NCBI RefSeq assembly: GCF_001428625.1
Contig: NZ_LMIE01000029.1
Coordinates: 1-64,000 of the forward strand
DNA from: Hydrogenophaga sp. Root209
GTDB taxonomy: Bacteria > Pseudomonadota > Gammaproteobacteria > Burkholderiales > Burkholderiaceae_C
Length of the DNA: 64,000 bases
Direction of reading: 5' to 3'
Shown: piece after piece, positions 15,877 to 23,497 of the stretch
Layout of the letters: every line of letters starts with the position of its first letter
Position numbering within the stretch: the stretch's first letter is position 1
Translations under genes and position numbers: made by a program
The notes under the pieces: model-generated
The model's input: only the letters and a program-made list of their open reading frames with translations
What the model was told of the DNA's origin: nothing
Database searches by the model: none

Positions 15877-16877
15877 TACTCCGCTTTGATGCCTGCAGTC
15901 TTGATGATCTTGGTCCAACGAACCAGGTCGTCGGCGGCACGCTGGCGCATTTGATCGGGTGTACTCGTCAACACCTCCAAGCCCTGTCCATTCAGACGTG
16001 TTACGACGTCGGGCATCGTCAGAATCTTTTGGACAGCTGCGTTGATCTGTCGAATGATCGGTGCTGGCGTTGCCGCTGGAGCACAGAGCCCTAGCCAAAT
16101 CTCGCTCTCATAGCCAGGCACGCCAGACTCATCAAGGGTTGGCACATCCGGCAGGCTGGGTTGACGCTTCTTGCTGGTCACTCCGATCGCCTTCAGCCGC
16201 CCGGATCGAATGTGAGGGATCAGTTGGTTGACGACTCCAACGGTCATCTCCAATTGACCTGCGACGACATCCGCCACTCCAGGTGCGGCACCTCGGTAAG
16301 GAATGTGCAAGACCCTGGTGCCTGTCAGGGCCTTGAACATCTCAGCCGACAAATGCTGAGGGCTCCCATTTCCACTGGATGCGTAGCTCAACTGACCAGG
16401 TCGCTTCTTCAAATATGCGATGAGCTCCTGAGTATTGTTCGACGGGACGCTGGGGTGGACCACCAGGGCAAGCGCAGTCGTTCCCAACAGAGAAATGGGC
16501 GCCAAGTCCTTTTGTGGATCGAATGGCATGCGATCAATCAAGGCTGGGTTCATCGAGTTGATGTTGATATTGGTCAACAACAGGGTGTGTCCGTCTGCTT
16601 CGGCACGCACCACATCGGACGCGCCAATATTCCCCGCTGCGCCTGGCTTGTTTTCAACGATCACCGGGTGAGGCCACATCTCCTGAAGCTTTTGTGCAAT
16701 GGCCCGCGCCATGACATCGTTCGTACCTCCAGGCGTGTAGGGCACGACGATGCGTACTTGCTTGGATGGAAAAGCTCCGGCAGAGACCGTTTGAGCTCGC
16801 GCAGAGGTCGGGACCAGGGCGGTGACGCCCGCAGCTTGCAAGACAGTTCGGCGACTTATCTTGTGTTGATTCTCCAT
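15876..16877 (-). CDS. Bug/TctC-family solute-binding protein
   Basis: A 333-residue protein with an N-terminal export signal (KISRRTVLQAAGVTALVPTSARAQ) that contains a twin Arg, so Tat export is possible. Bug motifs: FPSKQVRIVVPYTPGGTNDV, PVIVENKPGAAGNIG, HIPYRGAAPGVADV. AGGAGACAAAGCAA precedes ATG 16877. As the first gene of the operon with the TPP enzyme and aldehyde dehydrogenase it probably binds the substrate of that pathway, a carboxylic acid. No TctA/TctB permease is encoded nearby. The promoter region is shared with the divergent HTH-citrate synthase gene and holds two palindromes. Confidence 0.92.
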   Translation of the reverse strand: MENQHKISRRTVLQAAGVTALVPTSARAQTVSAGAFPSKQVRIVVPYTPGGTNDVMARAIAQKLQEMWPHPVIVENKPGAAGNIGASDVVRAEADGHTLLLTNININSMNPALIDRMPFDPQKDLAPISLLGTTALALVVHPSVPSNNTQELIAYLKKRPGQLSYASSGNGSPQHLSAEMFKALTGTRVLHIPYRGAAPGVADVVAGQLEMTVGVVNQLIPHIRSGRLKAIGVTSKKRQPSLPDVPTLDESGVPGYESEIWLGLCAPAATPAPIIRQINAAVQKILTMPDVVTRLNGQGLEVLTSTPDQMRQRAADDLVRWTKIIKTAGIKAE

Positions 16878-16929
16878 TTGCTTTGTCTCCTAAGAAAAAA
16901 CGAAGAAGGCATGCTATCTTTGATGTTTA

Positions 16930-16957
16930 GATTGATCAATCTTGATTCTCAAATCAA
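16930..16957. promoter_or_regulatory. Tandem palindromes in divergent promoter region
   Basis: GATTGATCAATC (16930-16941) is a perfect 12-bp palindrome. Immediately after it TTGATT-CTCA-AATCAA (16942-16957) is a second inverted repeat with the same ATCAA/TTGAT half sites. They lie 6 bp before the ATG of the HTH-citrate synthase gene and 53 bp before the divergent Bug gene, the expected place for operator sites of a local regulator. Confidence 0.6.
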
Positions 16958-16962
16958 CGTTT

Positions 16963-18216
16963 ATGCAACCAGAAAAAGACTATCTGGGCGCCAAGGAGGC
17001 GACCGAACTGCTGGGCATAAAAATCCAAACGCTGTACGCGTATGTCAGCAGAGGAATGGTTCGCAGTTTTTCGGGCAAAGGCACGAGAGCGAAGCTGTAC
17101 TCACGAGAGGATGTCCAGCGGATCCGCCTTCGAACGATGGCGCAAGCGGGACAAGTGGCGGTCGCTGCATCGGCAATGAATCTGGGCCCCCCCATCGTTC
17201 CGACGAGCATCACGGAGATAACGCCGCAGGGGCCCAGCTATCGTGGACAGCTCGCGACCGATCTCGCCCTGAAAGGCGCGACGTTCGAACAAGTTGCAGA
17301 GCTTCTGTGGACAGGTCTTTGGCACGAGACCGATCTCCTGTGGAAGGCATCACCCATTACGCCAAGAGACAAAGCATTGTTGCGATCCATTCCCGCAGAG
17401 GATGCGCGCCACCAATTGATCGAGATTCTTTCGCTGGTCGCTATGCAGCTTGCCATCGGCCGAGGTCCGCTGAAAGATCGTTTGCGCTCTGGCCGTCCCT
17501 TCGATGCCGCTCGAGGAGTTGTCCACGGACTCATCGGCTGCTTTGGTTTTTTGGGAGAAGGCGGCCGATATGAAGAGGCAAAAGGCGGACGCAGCGTCTC
17601 ACATAGTCTGCTCGTGGCGATGAGCAAGCCGGTCAGCCAAGAAGACCGTCGACTGCTGGACGCAATTTTGGTGCTGCTCGCGGACCATGAGCTGTCCCCC
17701 GGAACCTTTGCGGCGCGAATTGCGGCCTCCGCCGGAGCCTCTGTAAACAGTTGCATAGCAGCAGCCATTGCTGCAAGCTCGGGCACGGAGATTGCGCAAC
17801 GCTACGAGTGGCTGGACGAATTTCAAAAGTCTGCGAAAAGCAGCCCGGCACTGATTTCCAAGGCCCGGAGAACTCTCTCCTCGGGGCAACAGCTACCCGG
17901 CTTCAATCACCCTCTGTACCCAGCGGGTGATCCAAGAGCGACAGTGCTGATGGACTTGGTGAGGCAACGATCTTCACGTCCATCGCCCGTCAAGCACGCA
18001 TTGGCTCTCGTGGACCACCTTCGCATGGAATACGGCATGCAGCCAAGACACGAACTTGCTGTCGTTCTGGCATGCAAATCCATGGGGCTTCCTGACGGCG
18101 CCCCCTCGGCACTTTTCGTGCTGGCACGCACAGCTGGATGGGTCGCACATATTCTTGAGCAGCGACTTTCAAACACGATGCTCCGTCCGCGAGCGAAGTA
18201 TTCATCGAAGATTTGA
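16963..18216 (+). CDS. Citrate synthase-family protein with N-terminal MerR-like HTH domain
   Basis: A 417-residue fusion. Residues 5-60 form a MerR/excisionase-type winged helix (YLGAKEATELLGIKIQTLYAYVSRGMVRS...KLYSREDVQRI). Residues about 85-410 are citrate synthase-like: the GPSYRGQLATDLA start, GFNHPLYPAGDPRA with the oxaloacetate-site His, and a C-terminal helical domain. The usual catalytic Asp region reads MQPRHELAVVLACKSMGLP, with HE where classical enzymes have ND/D, so normal citrate synthase chemistry is doubtful. It could be a CoA-thioester-sensing regulator or a lyase. ATG 16963 has no clear ribosome binding site. It is divergent from the Bug-TPP-ALDH operon and is a good candidate for its regulator. 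Confidence 0.85.
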   Translation: MQPEKDYLGAKEATELLGIKIQTLYAYVSRGMVRSFSGKGTRAKLYSREDVQRIRLRTMAQAGQVAVAASAMNLGPPIVPTSITEITPQGPSYRGQLATDLALKGATFEQVAELLWTGLWHETDLLWKASPITPRDKALLRSIPAEDARHQLIEILSLVAMQLAIGRGPLKDRLRSGRPFDAARGVVHGLIGCFGFLGEGGRYEEAKGGRSVSHSLLVAMSKPVSQEDRRLLDAILVLLADHELSPGTFAARIAASAGASVNSCIAAAIAASSGTEIAQRYEWLDEFQKSAKSSPALISKARRTLSSGQQLPGFNHPLYPAGDPRATVLMDLVRQRSSRPSPVKHALALVDHLRMEYGMQPRHELAVVLACKSMGLPDGAPSALFVLARTAGWVAHILEQRLSNTMLRPRAKYSSKI

Positions 18217-18406
18217 ATCCCACCGGGCACAAAAGAACGCACCGTACCGACGGTCCGCTGAACCCTCTGAGAAATCCCCGCAGCAATAGTGTCTGGAAGG
18301 CAAACTCCTGCACGCAGGCCGCACGTCACTCAGGAAGCGTTTCCGCATTCTTAGTGATGCCCCGCGCCCCCCCGGTGCGATCAGCAGAAGCCAGTCCCTT
18401 TGGCAA
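18217..18406. other. Convergent intergenic gap
   Basis: The 190 bp between two convergent genes contain no recognisable gene and no convincing intrinsic terminator. Confidence 0.5.
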
Positions 18407-19420
18407 TTACCGTCGTTTCATCGCTGCATTGAGAAACGAGTTGTCCACATACGCCGCTGCTGGCCTCAGCGTCTTTCCTTGTGGGCCGAACTTCGCTCGC
18501 AGTTGCACAACCTTTTCGACACCTTGCATGTTCAATCGGCCTTGTCGGTAAAAACCATCCTTGGCATCCAACAGAACACGATAGGCAACCTCGGCGGACT
18601 GGGCACTTGTGCCTTGCGGCATATTGGCCAGGTAGATACGAATCGCCTCGTCCTTGTTCTTGGGGTCGTACAGCCACTCCACCGAATCAGTGAATGCACG
18701 GATGTAGGCAGAAACACGGCGTGGATTTTCGCGTGCCCAACCCTGCCGCACAGCAGCGACCAAGCCCTGATACTCGCCCAACACTTCATTGGCGCGTCCC
18801 AGCGTCTTGAACCCCTGCTCCGCGGCATTGACATCAAACGGCGTGATCAGCATCGTTCCCGCATGCTTACGCTGTAGAAGCGCCTGGTAGCGTTGCGACA
18901 CGCCGCCCGCACGCTCGGTTCGATAGTCACGGTCCAGCTTGAGTCCGTTTCGGTCGAGCATTTCGAGAAGCACGAACGCATAGCCGGTAGTCAACGCGTC
19001 CACTGAAAGCGTCTTGCCACGCAAATCTGCGATGCTGGCAATGTCTGGTGCGCCCACCAGACGAAGAAACCCGTTGTCCGCCCCCATCACTGCGACAAGG
19101 TCTGGTCCATCAATTCCCGCTTCACCCTGTCCTTCACGGTAAGCGATGACGTTGTCGATGGCGGTCATGGCGAGATCGAAGTCCCCTTGGATCAGGCCTT
19201 TGAGCTGGAAAGTCGAGTTTGGCGTTGGCGTTACCTGTACCGCCAAACCTTGCTGGCCAAAATAACCGCGTTGCTGAGCTACCCAGATGGGCCAATTGAA
19301 CCCACCAGGGAACACGATGACGCGTAGCGGCTCCGGTGTTGCAGGCACTGGCGCCGGAAGCCCCGCGCAGCCGGCGACGAGCATTGCCAGTGCGAATGCG
19401 ATTGCTGTCCTTCGTTTCAT
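18407..19420 (-). CDS. ABC transporter substrate-binding lipoprotein, NMT1/SsuA-like
   Basis: A 337-residue binding protein with a lipoprotein signal (MKRRTAIAFALAMLVAGCAG; lipobox LVAGC, Cys18). The body has the NMT1/THI5/SsuA pattern: RVIVFPGGFNWPIWVAQQRGYF, GDFDLAMTAIDNVIAYREG and LRGKTLSVDALTTGYAFVLLEML. Such proteins bind thiamine precursors, sulfonates or aromatic acids for ATP-driven uptake. No matching ABC permease is adjacent. It begins at ATG 19420, overlapping the stop of a 29-codon reading frame (ATGA), and lies downstream of a terminator at 19524-19560, so it may be transcribed separately from livK or by read-through. Confidence 0.85.
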   Translation of the reverse strand: MKRRTAIAFALAMLVAGCAGLPAPVPATPEPLRVIVFPGGFNWPIWVAQQRGYFGQQGLAVQVTPTPNSTFQLKGLIQGDFDLAMTAIDNVIAYREGQGEAGIDGPDLVAVMGADNGFLRLVGAPDIASIADLRGKTLSVDALTTGYAFVLLEMLDRNGLKLDRDYRTERAGGVSQRYQALLQRKHAGTMLITPFDVNAAEQGFKTLGRANEVLGEYQGLVAAVRQGWARENPRRVSAYIRAFTDSVEWLYDPKNKDEAIRIYLANMPQGTSAQSAEVAYRVLLDAKDGFYRQGRLNMQGVEKVVQLRAKFGPQGKTLRPAAAYVDNSFLNAAMKRR

Positions 19421-19506
19421 GATGAATGGCCAACAGAGGAATGAGCGCCTGCAGCAGGCGCTGCCGCATCCAGCAGGCCAAGGGTGAACAGAACTCGCAG
19501 TTTCAT
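19417..19506 (-). CDS. Possible 29-residue leader peptide coupled to the binding protein
   Basis: A short frame starts at ATG 19506 with GGAGAC 5 bases upstream, reads MKLRVLFTLGLLDAAAPAAG and ends in TGA at 19417-19419, overlapping the next start codon as ATGA. The good ribosome binding site here and the lack of one before the next gene suggest translational coupling. It may instead be a remnant signal peptide of a lost gene. No homology is recognised. Confidence 0.4.
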   Translation of the reverse strand: MKLRVLFTLGLLDAAAPAAGAHSSVGHSS

Positions 19507-19523
19507 TTTTGTCTCCATGTATT

Positions 19524-19560
19524 GAAAAAAGCCTTGATCGAGCAGCTCCGACGATCAAGG
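19524..19560 (-). terminator. Intrinsic terminator after livK-like gene
   Basis: CCTTGATCG (19532-19540) pairs perfectly with CGATCAAGG (19552-19560). On the minus strand the hairpin is followed by C and six T residues (AAAAAA at 19525-19530 on the plus strand). It is placed 46 bp after the stop of the binding-protein gene at 19606. Confidence 0.75.
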
Positions 19561-19605
19561 TGCAGGGAACATTCGCACCTCGCTAGAAGGCGAACACAAG
19601 CAACC

Positions 19606-20775
19606 TCACTTGAGGGGGCATTGCGCAACGTAGGAGTCGGCGTGAGACTTCAAAACGTTTTCGGCAACCAGCTTGAACTCGGGCTTGCCCGCAGCCCCGG
19701 CCACCATCTGGAAAACGTGGTAGCTCTGGACCGGGTAGTTGTTTGGGCCAAAGCGGAAATCGCCGCGAAGCGACTTGAACTTCGCCGAGGCAATCGCCTT
19801 GGACAACGCTTTGCGGTCATCGGTTTTGCCGCCCGTTGTCTTGACGGCGGCATCAAGCAGCATGGCTGCGTCGTAGCTGAACGCGGCGTACGCGGAGGGC
19901 ATGCGGTTGAACTTCTTCTCGAACGCTGCGACGAATCGGCGCGACTCCGGATTGGGCATGCCTGGCGTCCAGGTGTCCGCGACAGTGGCCCCAATGGTGG
20001 CCGCCCCCATCGCATCGATGGCCGTTCCTTCAATGGTGTTGGTCGTTGCCAAGGGCATTTTCCCAAGGAGGCCAGCCTGTTGAAACTGACGCACGAAAGT
20101 CACACCAAGGGCACCCGGGTAGAAAGCAAATGCTGCGTCCGGCTTGCTCGCGTTGAGCTGGGTGAGTTCTGCAGAAAAGTCGAGCTGGTTCAGCGGGGTG
20201 TAGATCTCGTCCACGATCTCGCCCTTGTAGAACCGCTTGAGGCCTGAAATCTTGTCTTTTCCGCCCACGAAATTGGGTGTGAGAGTGCTCAAGCGCTTGA
20301 TGCCCTTGTCCTGCAGATACTTGCCCATCGCCTCGGCTGGGACATCGCTCTGCCAGGAGGTAACGAAAAGGTTGGGCTTGCATTGGGCACCTGCGGTTGG
20401 CGATGGTCCTGCAACAGATCCAACGAACGGAACATCGGTTGCCGCGATGCGGCTCTGAAGTGCCATGAGGATGTTTGCGAACGTGAGGCCGGTTACAACG
20501 TCGACTTTTTCTTTTTCCAGCAGCTTTGCAAGCGCACCGAGTGCAACCTCAGGCTTCTGTTGATCGTCCTCGCGAATCACGGTCGCTTTGACACCCCCCA
20601 ACTTGCCATCAAGGTGTTCCAACGCCAACATGAAGCCGTCGATCTGGTCGCGGCCGACTTCCGCAGAGGGCCCGCTCAGCGTGCCGAGGAAGCCCACCTT
20701 CACCTCGGCTTTCGCCACCGAACTCAGAGAGATGAGGGATGCGCTCATCGCTGTTATGGCAAAGATTCGTTTCAT
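19606..20775 (-). CDS. Branched-chain amino acid-type ABC substrate-binding protein (LivK-like)
   Basis: A 389-residue periplasmic protein with a Sec signal (MKRIFAITAMSASLISLSSVAKA) and a type I binding-protein fold of the LivK/urea/aromatic group: VKVGFLGTLSGPSAEVGRDQIDGFMLALEHLDGKLGG, VDVVTGLTFANILMA, and the central YKGEIVDEIYTPLNQLDFSAEL. AAGGAGACAATC precedes ATG 20775. Together with livH, livM, livG and livF at 25442-28851 it would complete one importer, although it is in a separate operon. Proteins of this subgroup often bind aromatic acids, which suits the surrounding genes. The ligand is not known. Confidence 0.9.
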   Translation of the reverse strand: MKRIFAITAMSASLISLSSVAKAEVKVGFLGTLSGPSAEVGRDQIDGFMLALEHLDGKLGGVKATVIREDDQQKPEVALGALAKLLEKEKVDVVTGLTFANILMALQSRIAATDVPFVGSVAGPSPTAGAQCKPNLFVTSWQSDVPAEAMGKYLQDKGIKRLSTLTPNFVGGKDKISGLKRFYKGEIVDEIYTPLNQLDFSAELTQLNASKPDAAFAFYPGALGVTFVRQFQQAGLLGKMPLATTNTIEGTAIDAMGAATIGATVADTWTPGMPNPESRRFVAAFEKKFNRMPSAYAAFSYDAAMLLDAAVKTTGGKTDDRKALSKAIASAKFKSLRGDFRFGPNNYPVQSYHVFQMVAGAAGKPEFKLVAENVLKSHADSYVAQCPLK

Positions 20776-20806
20776 GATTGTCTCCTTGTAGAACCAATAA
20801 AGTGAT

Positions 20807-21760
20807 TTAGATGACGGTGGTCTCGAGCTCGCCAAGACCTTCAATTCGGACCTTCATGACATCTCCGCGTTGCAGAAATGTCCCGGTCTCCATTCCGACC
20901 CCGGCAGGCGTTCCCGTGAGAATCACATCGCCAGGGAAAAGCTCGACCCGCGTGCTGAGGTAGGCGATCTGGTCAGCCACGCTGTACAGGTGGTTGCTTG
21001 TGTTGGAGTTCTGGCGAATCTCTCCGTTGATCGTCAGACTGATGTCCAACGTCTCCGGTGAGTCGACAAACTCTGCGGGCGTGAGCACTGGACCGAGCGG
21101 GCAAGAACCGGAAAAGCACTTGTGGCCAATCCAGTCGAACCGGAATGGGGAGCTTGGATCCACCGAAGCCCGCACCAGGTTGTCCCGTGCGGACAGGTCG
21201 TTGGCACAGGTGTAGCCAGCCACGAATTCGAGTGCTCTTTCAACTGAAACGTTGCGTGCCCGCGCTCCGATGACAACGGCCAATTCCGCTTCCCAATCGA
21301 GCTTCTCCGTGTGCTTTGGAAATGGGACACGCGCCTTATCGCCCACCACGGTCGCCGGGCCAGGCTTGAGAAAATGCCATGGCTCCACACCCTCCGCCTT
21401 CGGGTCCAGCACCAGTTTCATGTTGAAGGCTTTGCTCATGGCCTCAACGTGATCACGGTAGTTGGCCCCGGCGCAATACATGACGCCGGGTCTTGTCAGC
21501 GGAGCTCGCAGCTCAAGATCGGAAGCCTTCAGCTGCGCGCCAGCAAATACCGCCAGACCAGCCTGAACGCCCTTCGCGATTTGCCGAAGGCCCTTCTGTG
21601 CGGCGGACCAAGTGCCCAGAAGGTCGTCGACAGAGCGACCAATCAAGCTGTTCTCTTGAACAACCTGCGCTGCGGCATCCAGGTCAAACCAATGGCCGTC
21701 AATGAGAATGCCCGCTTTGGCGGCCTCACCGCTCATGTAGGAAAACAATTGGTATTTCAA
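20807..21760 (-). CDS. Fumarylacetoacetate hydrolase-family protein
   Basis: A 317-residue FAH-superfamily enzyme with a small N-terminal domain and a C-terminal catalytic domain. The metal-binding motif region includes CAGANYRDHVEAM, DWEAELAVVIG (E...E ligands) and YTCANDLSARD, ending in ILTGTPAGVGM. The family hydrolyses or decarboxylates 2,4-dioxo acids and related C-C bonds at the end of ring-cleavage pathways. I place the start at TTG 21760 because AAAGGAGCACC stands directly before it; the first in-frame ATG (21736) has no ribosome binding site. It is co-directional with the VOC, NIPSNAP and YciI genes and with livK 31 bp downstream. Confidence 0.88.
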   Translation of the reverse strand: MKYQLFSYMSGEAAKAGILIDGHWFDLDAAAQVVQENSLIGRSVDDLLGTWSAAQKGLRQIAKGVQAGLAVFAGAQLKASDLELRAPLTRPGVMYCAGANYRDHVEAMSKAFNMKLVLDPKAEGVEPWHFLKPGPATVVGDKARVPFPKHTEKLDWEAELAVVIGARARNVSVERALEFVAGYTCANDLSARDNLVRASVDPSSPFRFDWIGHKCFSGSCPLGPVLTPAEFVDSPETLDISLTINGEIRQNSNTSNHLYSVADQIAYLSTRVELFPGDVILTGTPAGVGMETGTFLQRGDVMKVRIEGLGELETTVI

Positions 21761-21793
21761 GGTGCTCCTTTTATTTGGACAAAGCCATCCCCC

Positions 21794-21811
21794 GGGTGCC
21801 AACGGGCACCC
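21794..21811 (-). other. Intra-operon hairpin
   Basis: GGGTGCC (21794-21800) and GGCACCC (21805-21811) form a 7-bp stem with a 4-nt loop in the 111-bp gap between the YciI-like and FAH genes. No T-run follows on the minus strand, so it is more likely an mRNA processing or stability element than a terminator. Confidence 0.4.
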
Positions 21812-21871
21812 AAAGTGAATCGGCTTTATGGGGTTTGGGCCGTCCAGGAAGACGGTGTCAGGCGGTGCTGA

Positions 21872-22249
21872 TCACATCAGGCGAGCCGTCTGGTCTGAGA
21901 AGCGCATCGACAAGGTGATACCTCCTTCCATCAGTGACCATTTGCGAAGGTCGATGCTGACCACGCCCTCGCGCACGAACGGGTCTTGCTCGAGAATTTT
22001 TCTTGCTTCCGCGAGTGATGCCGCGCGCACGATCGTCATGCCCCCCAGCGAACCTGGGGGTGCACCTTCCGCGATGAAGGGACCCGACGCGAAGAGCTCA
22101 CCGCGTCGCTCTGCGGCGACGGCCCACTCCAAATGCGCCTCCAGCAGCGCTGCAGATTTGGTCAGATCGGCCGGGTTGCGCAGCGCGACAAACAGCGGCT
22201 TGTTGAGCATGGCGCGCAGCATGTCCTGCGCAATGGGCGTCAGGTCCAT
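21872..22249 (-). CDS. YciI-like domain protein
   Basis: A 125-residue protein with the YciI/muconolactone-isomerase-like ferredoxin fold: MLNKPLFVALRNPADLTKSAALLEAHLEWAVAAERRGELFASGPF, then GGMTIVRAASLAEARKILEQDPFVREGV. These small proteins often act as accessory isomerases or dehydrochlorinases in aromatic pathways, but many have no known reaction. The start ATG 22249 shares its A with the TGA of the VOC gene, so the two are translationally coupled. In this operon it could isomerise or hydrolyse the product of the ring-cleavage enzyme. Confidence 0.82.
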   Translation of the reverse strand: MDLTPIAQDMLRAMLNKPLFVALRNPADLTKSAALLEAHLEWAVAAERRGELFASGPFIAEGAPPGSLGGMTIVRAASLAEARKILEQDPFVREGVVSIDLRKWSLMEGGITLSMRFSDQTARLM

Positions 22250-23169
22250 CAATCACGCTCCTCGAAGTTCTGAACAAACTCAGGCGGTGGTGGGGTCTGG
22301 GCCCAGACTGCAGTGATTTGTTCCGGTCCCACGTTCATCGGAACCCAGGCGCTGTCATCCTCGGGGATCACATCAATATCCCAGAAATACTCAGCAAGAC
22401 TGTTCCACGGGTCGCGGATGTAGTGAAAGTAGTTGGAGCCGCCCACGTGACGCCCCAAGCCAAAACCATCCTTGTAGCCCGCGCGCAGCAAGGTCTGCGC
22501 ACCCAGTTCGATTTCGTCGATGTCTGAGACCTCGAAGCTCAGGTGGTGCAACCCGGTATGGCTGCTCTTGGCGAATGCCAGCATGTGGTGATCGCCACCT
22601 GCGCCGCCTCGCAGGAACGCAAGAATGTCGTGCGCGCGATCGGACACCTTCATACCCAACAGCTGGCAGTAGAACCCGACAGAGCGATCGACATCTGGCG
22701 TGAACTTGATGAGGTGTCCCAGTCGCCGAGGACGCGCCTTCTTTCCAAGGCTGCTCACATCGCATGCGCGACCCGAACGCCTATAGTTTCCGGGCGCATT
22801 GATCTCCGGCGGATTTGGCAACAGCGAGGGCGCTGGCTCCGCGATCTGCACATTTACCCAGTCACCGTGGGGATCCTGGAACCAGATGCCATCCCCAAAC
22901 TTGAAAGGGCTTGCAACCAGAGGCACACCTGCGCGCTCCAGGTTGCCGATGATGGCCCTCATGCCGTCGGCGTTCGTACCCAGGGACACATAGGACAGCT
23001 TCTTGCGAGGACCTTCAATCAGCCTCAGCTGATCCTGCGCCCGTCCCTCACAGCGGAACACCAGGTCGTCTCCGGCGGATCGGGTCTCCAGACCAAAGAG
23101 GTCATAGAAGGCACGGCCAACCTCCAGATCCGGCACGGTCATGCCAACGTGCAACAAAGAGCGAATCAT
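22249..23169 (-). CDS. VOC-family type I extradiol-like ring-cleavage dioxygenase
   Basis: A 306-residue protein with two vicinal-oxygen-chelate modules. The N-terminal module starts MIRSLLHVGMTVPDLEVGRAFYDLFGLE. The C-terminal module keeps the apparent metal triad: His in RRLGHLIKFTPDV, His in GLHHLSFEV and Glu in SLAEYFWDID, as in catechol 2,3-dioxygenases. It therefore probably opens a catechol-like ring with Fe(II) and O2. The ATG 23169 has GAGGAAG upstream; a longer upstream frame is not protein-like. Neighbours encode NIPSNAP, YciI, FAH and a beta-hydroxyacid dehydrogenase, a combination I do not recognise as a named pathway. Confidence 0.85.
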   Translation of the reverse strand: MIRSLLHVGMTVPDLEVGRAFYDLFGLETRSAGDDLVFRCEGRAQDQLRLIEGPRKKLSYVSLGTNADGMRAIIGNLERAGVPLVASPFKFGDGIWFQDPHGDWVNVQIAEPAPSLLPNPPEINAPGNYRRSGRACDVSSLGKKARPRRLGHLIKFTPDVDRSVGFYCQLLGMKVSDRAHDILAFLRGGAGGDHHMLAFAKSSHTGLHHLSFEVSDIDEIELGAQTLLRAGYKDGFGLGRHVGGSNYFHYIRDPWNSLAEYFWDIDVIPEDDSAWVPMNVGPEQITAVWAQTPPPPEFVQNFEERD

Positions 23170-23182
23170 CTTGTGAACTTCC

Positions 23183-23497
23183 TCAACGAATAGGCGAGAA
23201 GGCAGCAGGTGTGAGCAACTGGTTCTCTTGCTCGACCACGAACGACACGACCTTGCCAAGGAATGCTCGCCACGCCGGGTTTGCCGAGAGCGCAGCGCGG
23301 CGGGTTTGACGGTCCTCAAAGGAATCGAACCCCCAAAGCTGAACCACGCGATTGAGCTCCCCCACCTCTGCCACAAAGTAGCCCAGGAGACGGCCCAATG
23401 CTTCAGTTTGTAGGGCGAGGCCCTCTTGCTGATAGACGCTCAGGAACTCGTGGAGGGAGCCTGGCTTGAGGGTGTAGATGCGCTGCTCGACGATCAT
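23183..23497 (-). CDS. NIPSNAP-family protein
   Basis: A 104-residue NIPSNAP-domain protein: MIVEQRIYTLKPGSLHEFLSVY, then LGRLLGYFVAEVGELNRVVQLWGFDSFEDRQTRRAAL. The dimeric alpha/beta-barrel fold is common in small proteins of aromatic-degradation operons, but no reaction is assigned. The gene begins 4 bp inside the end of the dehydrogenase gene (ATGA overlap) and is followed 13 bp later by the VOC gene. Confidence 0.85.
   Translation of the reverse strand: MIVEQRIYTLKPGSLHEFLSVYQQEGLALQTEALGRLLGYFVAEVGELNRVVQLWGFDSFEDRQTRRAALSANPAWRAFLGKVVSFVVEQENQLLTPAAFSPIR

Noticed and set aside
16161-17573. Plus-strand frame of 470 codons across the Bug/HTH-citrate synthase promoter
   Set aside because: It runs through two well-supported divergent genes and their promoter; low-quality protein sequence.
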